Assembly (NCBI GenBank): GCA_003526525.1
Contig: DPVV01000377.1
Span: 6,437 to 14,539 of the forward strand
From: Lachnoclostridium phytofermentans
GTDB lineage: Bacteria; Bacillota; Clostridia; Lachnospirales; Lachnospiraceae
DNA length: 8,103 nucleotides
Direction of reading: 5' to 3'
The position numbers were made by a program, and so were the translations under genes. This document shows, one piece after another, positions 1-6,335 of the stretch. How positions within the stretch are numbered: position 1 is the stretch's first letter; every line of letters starts with the position of its first letter. The notes beneath the pieces were generated by a model. It worked only from the letters and a program-made list of their open reading frames with translations, did no database searches and had not been told where the DNA came from.

Positions 1-14
1 CGCTCTTCCGATCT
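1..14 (+). other. Illumina adapter remnant (not genomic)
   Basis: The first 14 bases, CGCTCTTCCGATCT, are identical to the 3' end of the common Illumina TruSeq read-1 adapter. The permease reading frame that follows is open from base 17, and the only thing that closes it upstream is a TAA made of T14 from the adapter plus A15-A16. This is what ligation of an adapter inside a gene would produce. The bases should be trimmed and the edge treated as a contig end. Confidence 0.93.
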
Positions 15-16
15 AA

Positions 17-205
17 ATCATAGCGGCTGCTATTCATATAGCTTTTGCGTTTAATGTTATAACAAAACTATTGGCTGTTTTTAATTTAACCAATATTGCT
101 CTATTTGCAACATGTACGTTAGTGACTTTGGGAGTGTTTATTATATTCTATGCAGTTGTTTATGGACTTACTGCGAGGACTTATTATCGTATTGTGAAAC
201 ACTAA
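17..205 (+). CDS. FtsX/BceB-like ABC transporter permease, C-terminal fragment
   Basis: This is the 5'-truncated end of a gene; 62 codons remain before TAA at 203-205. The peptide has a hydrophobic stretch near its start (IIAAAIHIAFAF), then a motif like NLTNIALFATCTLVT, a strong membrane segment (TLGVFIIFYAVVYGL), and the ending LTARTYYRIVKH. The ending 'VYxLTAxxYYRIV' is typical of the last transmembrane helix of FtsX-fold permeases of the BceAB/YxdM type, which pair with an ATPase and often export or sense peptide antibiotics in Firmicutes. Start, extracellular domain and partner ATPase lie outside the window, so the substrate cannot be named. A perfect hairpin follows 11 bases after the stop, so this is the last gene of its transcript. 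Assignment to the FtsX superfamily is fairly safe; a bacitracin-type role is only inferred. Confidence 0.8.
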   Translation: MIAAAIHIAFAFNVITKLLAVFNLTNIALFATCTLVTLGVFIIFYAVVYGLTARTYYRIVKH

Positions 206-216
206 TTTAACCTTAT

Positions 217-256
217 CAGTTAAGCCCCCCGCTTTTGTAAGCGGGGGGCTTAACTG
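217..256 (+). terminator. Hairpin terminator after the permease gene
   Basis: The arms CAGTTAAGCCCCCCGCTT (217-234) and AAGCGGGGGGCTTAACTG (239-256) are perfect reverse complements, giving an 18-bp stem with a four-base loop TTGT and a run of six G:C pairs. It begins 11 bases after the permease stop. The tail is only TTTC, so it lacks the long U tract of a textbook intrinsic terminator. The position and exceptional stem still make termination the best reading. Confidence 0.75.
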
Positions 257-390
257 TTTCAGCAGAAGTTTAAGCTTATGCTGAAAGGTCACGTAACGGC
301 AATGAGGTAGATCTGGTAGTGTAAGTGTATCAAGCGATTCAGTAATAGGTAATCACAATATTATTGCTATCTTTTTATTTACAGATATTG

Positions 391-419
391 TTGCATACTT
401 AGGTCAGATGGACTATAAT
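391..419 (+). promoter_or_regulatory. Sigma-A-type promoter for the flagellin gene
   Basis: A perfect -10 box TATAAT (414-419) is preceded at 17 bp by TTGCAT (391-396), which keeps the TTG of the -35 consensus. Transcription would begin near 426, giving a leader of about 44 bases. No TG extension is present. I could not find the SigD/sigma-28 pattern (TAAA, about 15 bases, GCCGATAA) between 206 and 469, although flagellin genes often use it. Confidence 0.6.
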
Positions 420-452
420 AGTTTTGTTATGGAGAATTATGTCAACGTACGT

Positions 453-458
453 AGGAGG
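453..458 (+). promoter_or_regulatory. Flagellin ribosome binding site with possible CsrA-type GGA motifs
   Basis: AGGAGG lies 11 bases before the ATG at 470, a slightly long spacing. The leader contains ATGGA at 429-433 and AGGAGGA at 453-459. In Bacillus subtilis, CsrA represses flagellin translation by binding two GGA sites in the hag leader, one of them over the Shine-Dalgarno. The same layout is possible here but is inferred only from the motifs. Confidence 0.5.
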
Positions 459-469
459 AATTCATTGTT

Positions 470-2695
470 ATGATTATTCAGCATAATATGGTATCAAATT
501 TTACGAACCGGCAGCTAGGTATTAATACATTAAATAAAGGAAAGTCAGCTGAAAAGTTGGGGAGTGGATATCGTGTAAATCGGGCAGCCGATGACAGTGC
601 AGGATTGTCGATTTCTGAAAAGATGCGAGCCCAGATAAGGGGACTGAATCGCGCCGAGGATAATATCCAAGATGGAATTTCATTGTTACAGACTGCAGAC
701 GGAGCAATGAATGAAATACATTCTATTTTGCAAAGAATGAGGGAATTATCTGTTCAGGCAGCGAATGATACATATACAGATGAGGATAGAGAATGTATAC
801 AAGAGGAATATAATGCGTTAAAGAAAGAAATCAATAAAATATCAAGGCAAACAGAATTCAATACTCAAAAGATTATATTCGATAATACGGTCTCAGTAGG
901 TGGATCTCCTTCTGATATAAAAATATATACATCTGATACCGGGGGGTATGGAGGTATCATATATCAAGGTGTTCGATATGATTGGAGTAATTTCTTATCA
1001 GAAACCGGAGGAAATTCGCTTGATGTTGCAATTCCAAAGGAAGGAGATTATTTCTTAGATACCGTTGATGGGACGAGATTATTTTTTACTATGGATAAGG
1101 GAAAGGACCTTCCCGATATTTCAAAAAAATACGATATTAATGCAACTACGTCTAATATACAGATTGATAATTCAATTTATAGCTGGAATAATGTCACAAA
1201 TGAGGATGGGGATATAATTAATCTTTCTAATCCAAAAGAAGGACAATATTCTTTTAGCCATTGTGGATCCCTCATTAGTTTTTATATTGAGGACGGGGAT
1301 GACATTGGTGATGTGATTGAAAAACTGAATGCATCAGGTGCAGATAAGTCAACGAGTTGGAGCAGTCAATCAATAATCCAAGAATTAAAACAAGCAATAT
1401 ACGGTTTCAATATAAAAACACCAGCAATCGATATTAACAATAGTAATAAAGATAATATATTGGATTCGTCCTATTCCATTCATGCCGACTTGACTGGTAT
1501 TCAGTTAAATGGTTATACGAAGGTAGCATGGGAAGATTTAAATTTCTCACCACCATTTTATAATGGAGAAACAAAAGGTGTTAATTTTACAAGCGGAAAA
1601 GGAATCGGAGCTGAGACGACAGTAACATTTCAATGTCCGGAAACAGGAGTGTCATTTTCGTTTCATATTAACAGCGAAGCTTCTTTAGCGGAAGTAATAA
1701 GAGGTTTAAATAATACAGTCGTACCGACAGAAATCGAGGCAAATGTTCAGGGGCAGTTTACACTGGATACCTCGGGTACATCCGTTATGACAGGTGCCAC
1801 TGTAAGTTCTTATCCAGATACAGATATATCCTTTAAGTTCCAGCGAGATAGAATAGGACTTGATTTTGAAATGGATAATTGGGTTACTGCAAGTTCTTTA
1901 TCAGGATTAGAAATCAATTTTGGGTCAAATTCGTTTGTTCTAATTGCTTCAGAGCTGAGTAAATTAGATCAATTTTTTAGAGATGGGAATAGCAATAACC
2001 TTAAGCTAGCATTTCAATATTCAGACACAGAAAAGATAACAATTGATTTTAACCGAACGAATAATATCTCGGATAGTACTCGTCCAGATCCATCTACATA
2101 TGTAAATCCATTGGATTATCAAAATGCCATGGATAGTTATGTTGCATCAAAGATTACTGATTTTACAGCGCAGTTTTCCAATTCTTCGTTTGATATAAAG
2201 TCGGATAATGCTTCCTTAACTATTGATAATATTACGGGAAAAAGTATTGCGTCAGGGAATAAAACAAATACATTTTACTTTGGTGTTAAGCCAAAAGAGG
2301 AAGATCCACTTTATATACAGGCAGGGGCAAACTCCATGCAACTAATCGCAATGCATATTGGCAAAATTAGTACAGCGAAATTGGGAATCACTAGTGAAAG
2401 TGTAAAAACCAGTAGTTTAGCGGGAGATAATATAGCTACTGTGGATACTGCAATCGGATTTATATCAAAATATAGATCTCAAGTTGGAGCGTATCAAAAT
2501 CAATTAGAGCATGCGCAAAATAATGTTAGTAATACATCTGAAAATATGCAAAGAGCAGAAAGCAAAATCAGGGATGCAGATATGGCAAAGGAAATGATTC
2601 ACTATGCGAAGCAAAATATATTAGAGCAAGTCTCGCAGTCTATTCTGTCCCAAGCGAATCAGTCACCAGAGGGTATACTGAATTTAATAAGATAA
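470..2695 (+). CDS. Flagellin, unusually large (741 aa)
   Basis: This is the structural subunit of the flagellar filament, exported through the flagellar type III system and polymerised outside the cell. Residues 1 to about 137 form the N-terminal D0/D1 helices, with hallmarks SGYRVNRAADDSAGL (32-46) and LQRMRELSVQAAND (87-100). Residues about 616-741 form the C-terminal part, with QAGANSMQ (617-624), RIRDAD-like SKIRDADMAKEM (698-709) and the ending SILSQANQSPEGILNLIR. Many flagellins have 270-500 residues; here roughly residues 141-615 are a hypervariable surface region, containing three related beta-rich repeats (163-222, 229-287, 343-414). Three cysteines (109, 265, 389) are uncommon for a flagellin. 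The start at ATG 470 follows AGGAGG and gives the expected MIIQHN-type N terminus. The gene stands alone, with no chaperone or hook gene nearby. The symbol (hag or fliC) is not assigned because paralogues are common in this group. Confidence 0.96.
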   Translation: MIIQHNMVSNFTNRQLGINTLNKGKSAEKLGSGYRVNRAADDSAGLSISEKMRAQIRGLNRAEDNIQDGISLLQTADGAMNEIHSILQRMRELSVQAANDTYTDEDRECIQEEYNALKKEINKISRQTEFNTQKIIFDNTVSVGGSPSDIKIYTSDTGGYGGIIYQGVRYDWSNFLSETGGNSLDVAIPKEGDYFLDTVDGTRLFFTMDKGKDLPDISKKYDINATTSNIQIDNSIYSWNNVTNEDGDIINLSNPKEGQYSFSHCGSLISFYIEDGDDIGDVIEKLNASGADKSTSWSSQSIIQELKQAIYGFNIKTPAIDINNSNKDNILDSSYSIHADLTGIQLNGYTKVAWEDLNFSPPFYNGETKGVNFTSGKGIGAETTVTFQCPETGVSFSFHINSEASLAEVIRGLNNTVVPTEIEANVQGQFTLDTSGTSVMTGATVSSYPDTDISFKFQRDRIGLDFEMDNWVTASSLSGLEINFGSNSFVLIASELSKLDQFFRDGNSNNLKLAFQYSDTEKITIDFNRTNNISDSTRPDPSTYVNPLDYQNAMDSYVASKITDFTAQFSNSSFDIKSDNASLTIDNITGKSIASGNKTNTFYFGVKPKEEDPLYIQAGANSMQLIAMHIGKISTAKLGITSESVKTSSLAGDNIATVDTAIGFISKYRSQVGAYQNQLEHAQNNVSNTSENMQRAESKIRDADMAKEMIHYAKQNILEQVSQSILSQANQSPEGILNLIR
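956..1711 (+). repeat. Three divergent repeats in the flagellin variable domain
   Basis: Repeat 1 (956-1135, residues 163-222), repeat 2 (1154-1330, residues 229-287) and repeat 3 (1496-1711, residues 343-414) share an order of landmarks. First comes a strand with an aromatic residue and W (YDWSN, YSWNN, VAWED). Next, in the first two, is PKEG followed by Y-x-F/L (PKEGDYFL, PKEGQYSF). Then comes a beta strand ending in a short phenylalanine-rich segment (LFFTM, ISFYI, FSFHI), and finally a helix-like end (DISKKYD, DVIEKLN, EVIRGLN). Repeats 1 and 2 are nearly adjacent; repeat 3 is longer and more divergent and follows a 55-residue spacer. The DNA is not visibly repeated, so the duplications are old. 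Confidence 0.65.
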
Positions 2696-2860
2696 AAATG
2701 GTAATATTGTGTTATATAGTTGTTATTTATTCAAAGGAAAACCGTTGGGTTAAAGTAGCACTTACGAAAAACACGGAGGTTAGTGTAAATAATCAAGATT
2801 TGCCACAGAATTTGTGCTCACCCAAATTAGCAGAATTGCGACAACAGGATGGAGGATTAT

Positions 2861-2887
2861 ATGAGAAAACTAATCACTAACGCATAG
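2861..2887 (+). CDS. Possible leader peptide MRKLITNA
   Basis: A nine-codon ORF, including stop, starts at ATG 2861 behind a strong GGAGG (2851-2855) with ideal five-base spacing. It encodes MRKLITNA and stops at TAG 2885-2887. The stop falls within the left arm of a hairpin (2879-2903) and of an alternative longer stem (2885-2930). A ribosome ending here would cover both left arms, as in ribosome-controlled attenuators. It could instead be the dead start of a lost gene. Nothing in the peptide identifies a ligand. Confidence 0.35.
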   Translation: MRKLITNA

Positions 2888-2903
2888 CAAGAGCTATTGC
2901 GTT
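2879..2903 (+). terminator. Hairpin after the flagellin gene, weak terminator or attenuator
   Basis: AACGCATAGC (2879-2888) pairs with GCTATTGCGTT (2893-2903), giving ten base pairs with one bulged base and loop AAGA. It is followed by TTATTC, a poor U tract. It is the only terminator candidate between flagellin and the next gene, 183 bases after the flagellin stop. Its sequence can also take part in a competing stem with 2916-2930. Confidence 0.5.
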
Positions 2904-2930
2904 TATTCAATTGGCCAATAGCGATTGCTA
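2885..2930 (+). promoter_or_regulatory. Competing stem (possible antiterminator)
   Basis: TAGCAAGAGCTATTG (2885-2899) and CAATAGCGATTGCTA (2916-2930) are complementary at 13 of 15 positions, with a two-base internal mismatch. This stem uses both arms of the 2879-2903 hairpin, so the two structures exclude each other. Together with the small ORF ending at 2887 it forms an attenuator-like arrangement 34-75 bases before the next start codon. No folding energy was computed. Confidence 0.4.
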
Positions 2931-2963
2931 ATCCTAGGAAGAAACAATTTAGGAGGAGCAACT

Positions 2964-3254
2964 ATGAGCTATGTGAAGGCTGAAAATATATTGCCTTTTG
3001 AATTAATTGAACAAATACAAAGTTATATTGATGGTGCATCCATTTATATACCGAAGAAAGAGGAAAATAAGAGTCCGTGGGGGACGAAAACTACTACAAG
3101 ATTAGAATTAGAGCAAAGAAACATTGCAATTTATAAGCGATATTTACAAGGAAAGAACTATAAGATTCTTGCTGTGGAATTCTACCTCTCGGAGAAAAGT
3201 ATCCAAAGAATTGTTTTAGAGCAGCGACGAAAATATGGTAACAAAAGTGAGTAA
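2964..3254 (+). CDS. CD3324-like small helix-turn-helix protein (96 aa)
   Basis: The start is ATG 2964, five bases after AGGAGGAG (2951-2958); an upstream TTG in frame at 2925 has no such site. The protein opens with SYVKAENILPFELIEQIQSYIDG, then the characteristic IYIPKKEE (27-34) and W39-G, a basic linker, and ends in a helix-turn-helix-like segment at about 66-86 (YKILAVEFYLSEKSIQRIV). This matches, from memory, the small Clostridia/Bacilli proteins annotated as CD3324 family, whose function is unknown but whose C terminus resembles Mor-type or sigma region 4 DNA-binding folds. There is no signal peptide or membrane segment. It lies between flagellin and the GH3 gene and has its own possible attenuator upstream. 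A regulatory role is inferred; targets are unknown. Confidence 0.8.
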   Translation: MSYVKAENILPFELIEQIQSYIDGASIYIPKKEENKSPWGTKTTTRLELEQRNIAIYKRYLQGKNYKILAVEFYLSEKSIQRIVLEQRRKYGNKSE

Positions 3255-3327
3255 TTCGGGTAAATCCGTAACATGAAGTAAGAAAAGATATGACATGGAT
3301 CTAAGTCAAGATAAAATAGATACTACA

Positions 3328-3355
3328 TTGCTAAAAAGTCTCATCTTCTTATAAT
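3328..3355 (+). promoter_or_regulatory. Sigma-A-type promoter for the GH3 gene
   Basis: TTGCTA (3328-3333), 16 bp, TATAAT (3350-3355) is a good vegetative promoter. Transcription would start near 3362, leaving only about 18 bases before the GH3 start codon at 3380, which includes the ribosome binding site AAAGGAG (3365-3371). An imperfect dyad (3336-3346 with 3370-3379) brackets the -10 box and is a candidate operator or, on a longer transcript, a ribosome-site hairpin. Confidence 0.6.
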
Positions 3356-3379
3356 GGAATTAGGAAAGGAGATGGGCTT

Positions 3380-6301
3380 ATGGGGAATACATCATATCTT
3401 GATACACCATTATGGGATAATAGTTTACCTCTTAAGAAAAGGTTAGATTATCTTGTTGAAAACCTGACATTGGAAGAAAAGTTTGAGTTTCTAGGGACAG
3501 GGTGCCCAGTGATTCAACGCCTTGGAATTTCTAGTACCTTTCACGGGGGAGAGGCTGCGCATGGCGTAGAAGCAAGGCACGATCAGGCATTTAATAAAGG
3601 AGAACCTGAACCAACAACAATATTCCCACAACCAATAGGAATGAGCTCTACTTGGGATACAGCTCTACTAAAAAAGATTGGGGTAGCAGTTGGTAATGAA
3701 GCGAGAGTTTTGTATCAACGTCACAAAAATGGCGGTTTGTGCCGTTGGGCGCCAACGATAGACATGGAACGGGATCCGCGTTGGGGACGGACCGAAGAAG
3801 GTTATGGAGAAGACCCCTACCTTACAGGAAAAATGGCTTCTGCATATATTCAAGGAATGCGGGGCGAAGATCCGTTTTATATTCGCTGTGGTGCTACTTT
3901 AAAGCATTTCTACGCAAATAATACAGAAAAGGATAGAGTTTTTTCATCCTCCTCTATCGACCCTAGAAATAAACATGAGTATTATTTAGAGCCCTTCAAA
4001 CGTGCAATAACGGAAGGGAAGGCCGAAGGCATTATGACGGCATACAACGAAATTAACGGAGTTCCTTGTATTGTAAATAAAGAAGTAAAAAACATTGTAA
4101 AAGAGCAATGGGGGCTTCGTGGTCATGTCGTATGTGATGGTGGTGACATGATGCAAACAGTGAATGACCATAAGTATTTTGGCTCCCATGCAGAAACCAT
4201 TGCCTATGGGTTAAAAGCAGGTATTGATTGTTTTACCGATAATCGTGAAGTGGTTATAAAAGCAGCAAAAGAAGCATATCAAGCTGGGCTAATTACAGAG
4301 AAAGATTTAGATACCTCGATTCGTAATTCTTTTTCAACCAGAATCCGGCTTGGTTATTTTGATGCGTTAGGACAAAACCCATATGCACATATAACCGAAA
4401 GGTATATCAATAGTGAAGAGAATAAAGCTTTAGCGCTAGAAGCTGCAACAAAGGCCATGGTATTATTAAAAAATGAAGGACAGATATTACCACTTACTAA
4501 CGATAATTCAACGTTTTGTGTAATCGGTCCGTTATCCGATGTTTGGTATAAAGACTGGTATAGTGGAATACTGCCATATAATATGACACCATTACAAGGT
4601 ATCAAAGCATACCATAAAGGTTCCCAAAAGAATCTTATGAATTCCAAGGTAGTAGATGGATTACCTCGTGTTAAAATTCGATATCAAGGGAAGTATCTTG
4701 GTGTAACGAAGGAAGGTTTTATTGCATTAGGGTGCAAGGAATTAGCAGAGATTTTTACTATCACGGACTGGGGCAACGGAAATCTGACCATAGCAACTAG
4801 CCAAGGAAAATACCTATCAGCAAATGAGGAAGAAGGACTTATTACTGCAACTAAGACGGAAGTGTTTGATTGGTTTGTAAAAGAAGCGTTTGATTTCCAT
4901 ACCGTGGATAATTTCGGGGGAGAAAGCTTTCAAACTATATTTGAAATTCTATGTGCACAAAAGCGACAGGAATTATCCGTTACGATGGATACTTGGAAGG
5001 ATGATTATGTAGCGTTTAATAAAGAAGGAAAGCTTTCTATTTCTAAGGAAGAACAGGTTATATTTGATATTGAGCTAGTATCCGATGGTATCGAAGAAGC
5101 TATGGAATATGCAGAAAGTAGTGATTATGTTATTCTGGTAGCGGGATGCAACCCTGTCATTAACAGCAAAGAAGAAATTGATCGAAGTGATTTGGATTTA
5201 CCACCTTATCAAGAACACTTAATAAAACAAGTACATAAAGTAAATCCTAATGTGATTCTTATACTTATAACTAATTATCCATATGCAATACGCTGGGAAA
5301 GGGAACATATTCCAGCAATTATAACGACAGCATCTGGAAGTCAAGAACTTGGGAATGCAATTGCAGCTGTGTTATTTGGGGATGTATCACCTTCAGGTAG
5401 GTTACCAATGACTTGGTATCTTGATACAAAGGATTTACCGCCGATAGAGGATTATGATATCATTCGTGGTAATCGAACTTACCAGTATTTTAACAAAGAG
5501 GTGTTATACCCATTTGGGCATGGACTTACCTATACAACAATAGAATATCGAAAGCTTACGGTGCAATTCGAGGACTTCACTAAACTTTTGATTAGAGTAA
5601 CCATTGCAAATTCAGGGGATAGAATTAGTGATGAAGTGGTGCAGGTTTATATAAGGCAGGAAACTTCAAGAACTATAAGACCTCGATTGCAATTAAAAGC
5701 GTTTGAGCGAGTAAAGAATATCTTACCTGGAGAGAAGAGGGAGATAGAATTTATAGTTTCTACCAGTGATTTAACCTATTATGATGTAGTAAAAGGTGGT
5801 ATGATATTAGAAGCATCCGATTATACAATCTTAGTTGGGGCATCTTCCGAGGATATTAAACTACGTGACATAATTTCTATTCCTGGGGTGAAAGTAGGTT
5901 ATCGTAATCTTAGGAAAAAGATATTAGCGGATCATTATGATGACTATAAGAATTCGTACCTTCACCGTGGAAGTTTAGGTGATACTGCGGTTGTTGTCAA
6001 GAATAAAGAAGAAGCATCGATACTTCTTTACCGAGATGTAATGATAGAAGAAAAGCCAAATAAATTTCATTCTACCATTCAATGTATGGGTAAGGGAAGT
6101 TTGATAGTTTCATACCTTAATCAAAATGATAATGTAGCGAGTTCCGAGATAAAACTAGGTGAGATTACATTAGAGAATCAAGATAAGTTTTGTGATGTTG
6201 CCATACCAATTGACTGGGATAGAATGACATGCAAAGAAGTTTTTACATTAAAAATTACATTGTTAGAAGATATGAAATTATCCTCTTTCTATATAGAATA
6301 A
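3380..6301 (+). CDS. GH3 beta-glycosidase (beta-xylosidase/beta-glucosidase type) with inserted trefoil and C-terminal CBM6-like module
   Basis: This retaining exo-glycosidase should release terminal sugars from beta-linked oligosaccharides. The GH3 barrel (about 1-355) has FHGGEAAHGVEARH (54-67), FPQPIGMSSTWD (82-93), DPRWGR (132-137), GEDPYL (143-148), KHF (175-177), AYNEINGVP (221-229) and the nucleophile Asp253 in GHVVCDGGD. The motifs resemble the plant/fungal beta-xylosidase branch, so xylosidase is a fair guess; the true substrate is open. The alpha/beta-sandwich starts near 356, is interrupted by a beta-trefoil-like insertion at about 428-567, and resumes with the acid/base candidate Glu598 or Glu599 before DRSDLDLP. 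A fibronectin-III-like domain covers about 708-835 (YPFGHGLTYT at its start), and a CBM6-like domain about 865-973. No signal peptide is seen, so it probably acts in the cytoplasm on imported sugars. ATG 3380 follows AAAGGAG at eight bases. DUF1284 follows on the same transcript. Confidence 0.93.
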   Translation: MGNTSYLDTPLWDNSLPLKKRLDYLVENLTLEEKFEFLGTGCPVIQRLGISSTFHGGEAAHGVEARHDQAFNKGEPEPTTIFPQPIGMSSTWDTALLKKIGVAVGNEARVLYQRHKNGGLCRWAPTIDMERDPRWGRTEEGYGEDPYLTGKMASAYIQGMRGEDPFYIRCGATLKHFYANNTEKDRVFSSSSIDPRNKHEYYLEPFKRAITEGKAEGIMTAYNEINGVPCIVNKEVKNIVKEQWGLRGHVVCDGGDMMQTVNDHKYFGSHAETIAYGLKAGIDCFTDNREVVIKAAKEAYQAGLITEKDLDTSIRNSFSTRIRLGYFDALGQNPYAHITERYINSEENKALALEAATKAMVLLKNEGQILPLTNDNSTFCVIGPLSDVWYKDWYSGILPYNMTPLQGIKAYHKGSQKNLMNSKVVDGLPRVKIRYQGKYLGVTKEGFIALGCKELAEIFTITDWGNGNLTIATSQGKYLSANEEEGLITATKTEVFDWFVKEAFDFHTVDNFGGESFQTIFEILCAQKRQELSVTMDTWKDDYVAFNKEGKLSISKEEQVIFDIELVSDGIEEAMEYAESSDYVILVAGCNPVINSKEEIDRSDLDLPPYQEHLIKQVHKVNPNVILILITNYPYAIRWEREHIPAIITTASGSQELGNAIAAVLFGDVSPSGRLPMTWYLDTKDLPPIEDYDIIRGNRTYQYFNKEVLYPFGHGLTYTTIEYRKLTVQFEDFTKLLIRVTIANSGDRISDEVVQVYIRQETSRTIRPRLQLKAFERVKNILPGEKREIEFIVSTSDLTYYDVVKGGMILEASDYTILVGASSEDIKLRDIISIPGVKVGYRNLRKKILADHYDDYKNSYLHRGSLGDTAVVVKNKEEASILLYRDVMIEEKPNKFHSTIQCMGKGSLIVSYLNQNDNVASSEIKLGEITLENQDKFCDVAIPIDWDRMTCKEVFTLKITLLEDMKLSSFYIE
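4661..5080 (+). other. Beta-trefoil (fascin-like) insertion encoded inside the GH3 gene
   Basis: Residues 428-567 do not belong to a standard GH3 sandwich. They show a repeated pattern of GKYL, a short turn, G-x-I/L-x-A/S, then F-x-I/V: 437-463 (GKYLGVTKEGFIAL, ending FTITDW), 476-502 (GKYLSANEEEGLITA, ending WFVKEAF) and 541-567 (DDYVAFNKEGKLSIS, ending FDIELV). Three such units are the signature of a beta-trefoil of the fascin or ricin-like type, which often binds sugars. The sandwich motif resumes immediately after it. Confidence 0.65.
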
Positions 6302-6335
6302 ATTATTCGAATAGCAGAGAGAAATGAGGAAAAGC

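Noticed and set aside
260..283. Second hairpin CAGCA-G-AAG / CTT-A-TGCTG
   Set aside because: The stem is short with a mismatch and is not followed by T residues, so it has no assignable role.
322..340. SigD promoter for flagellin (TAAG and CGAT-like bases)
   Set aside because: Only eight bases separate the two parts and the -10 lacks GCCGATAA, so it does not fit the consensus spacing of 14-16.
2698..2880. 60-codon ORF directly after flagellin
   Set aside because: Its ATG is two bases after the flagellin stop with no ribosome binding site, and the peptide has no recognisable composition or motif. It also overlaps the better-supported small ORF at 2861 in another frame.
2925..2963. TTG start extending the CD3324-like protein by 13 residues
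   Set aside because: The strong AGGAGGAG lies inside this extension and points to ATG 2964; the family begins with MxYV-type residues just there.
4354..4647. Reverse-strand 97-codon ORF inside the GH3 gene
   Set aside because: It lies wholly within a well-supported GH3 frame, and its translation has no domain features and no ribosome binding site.
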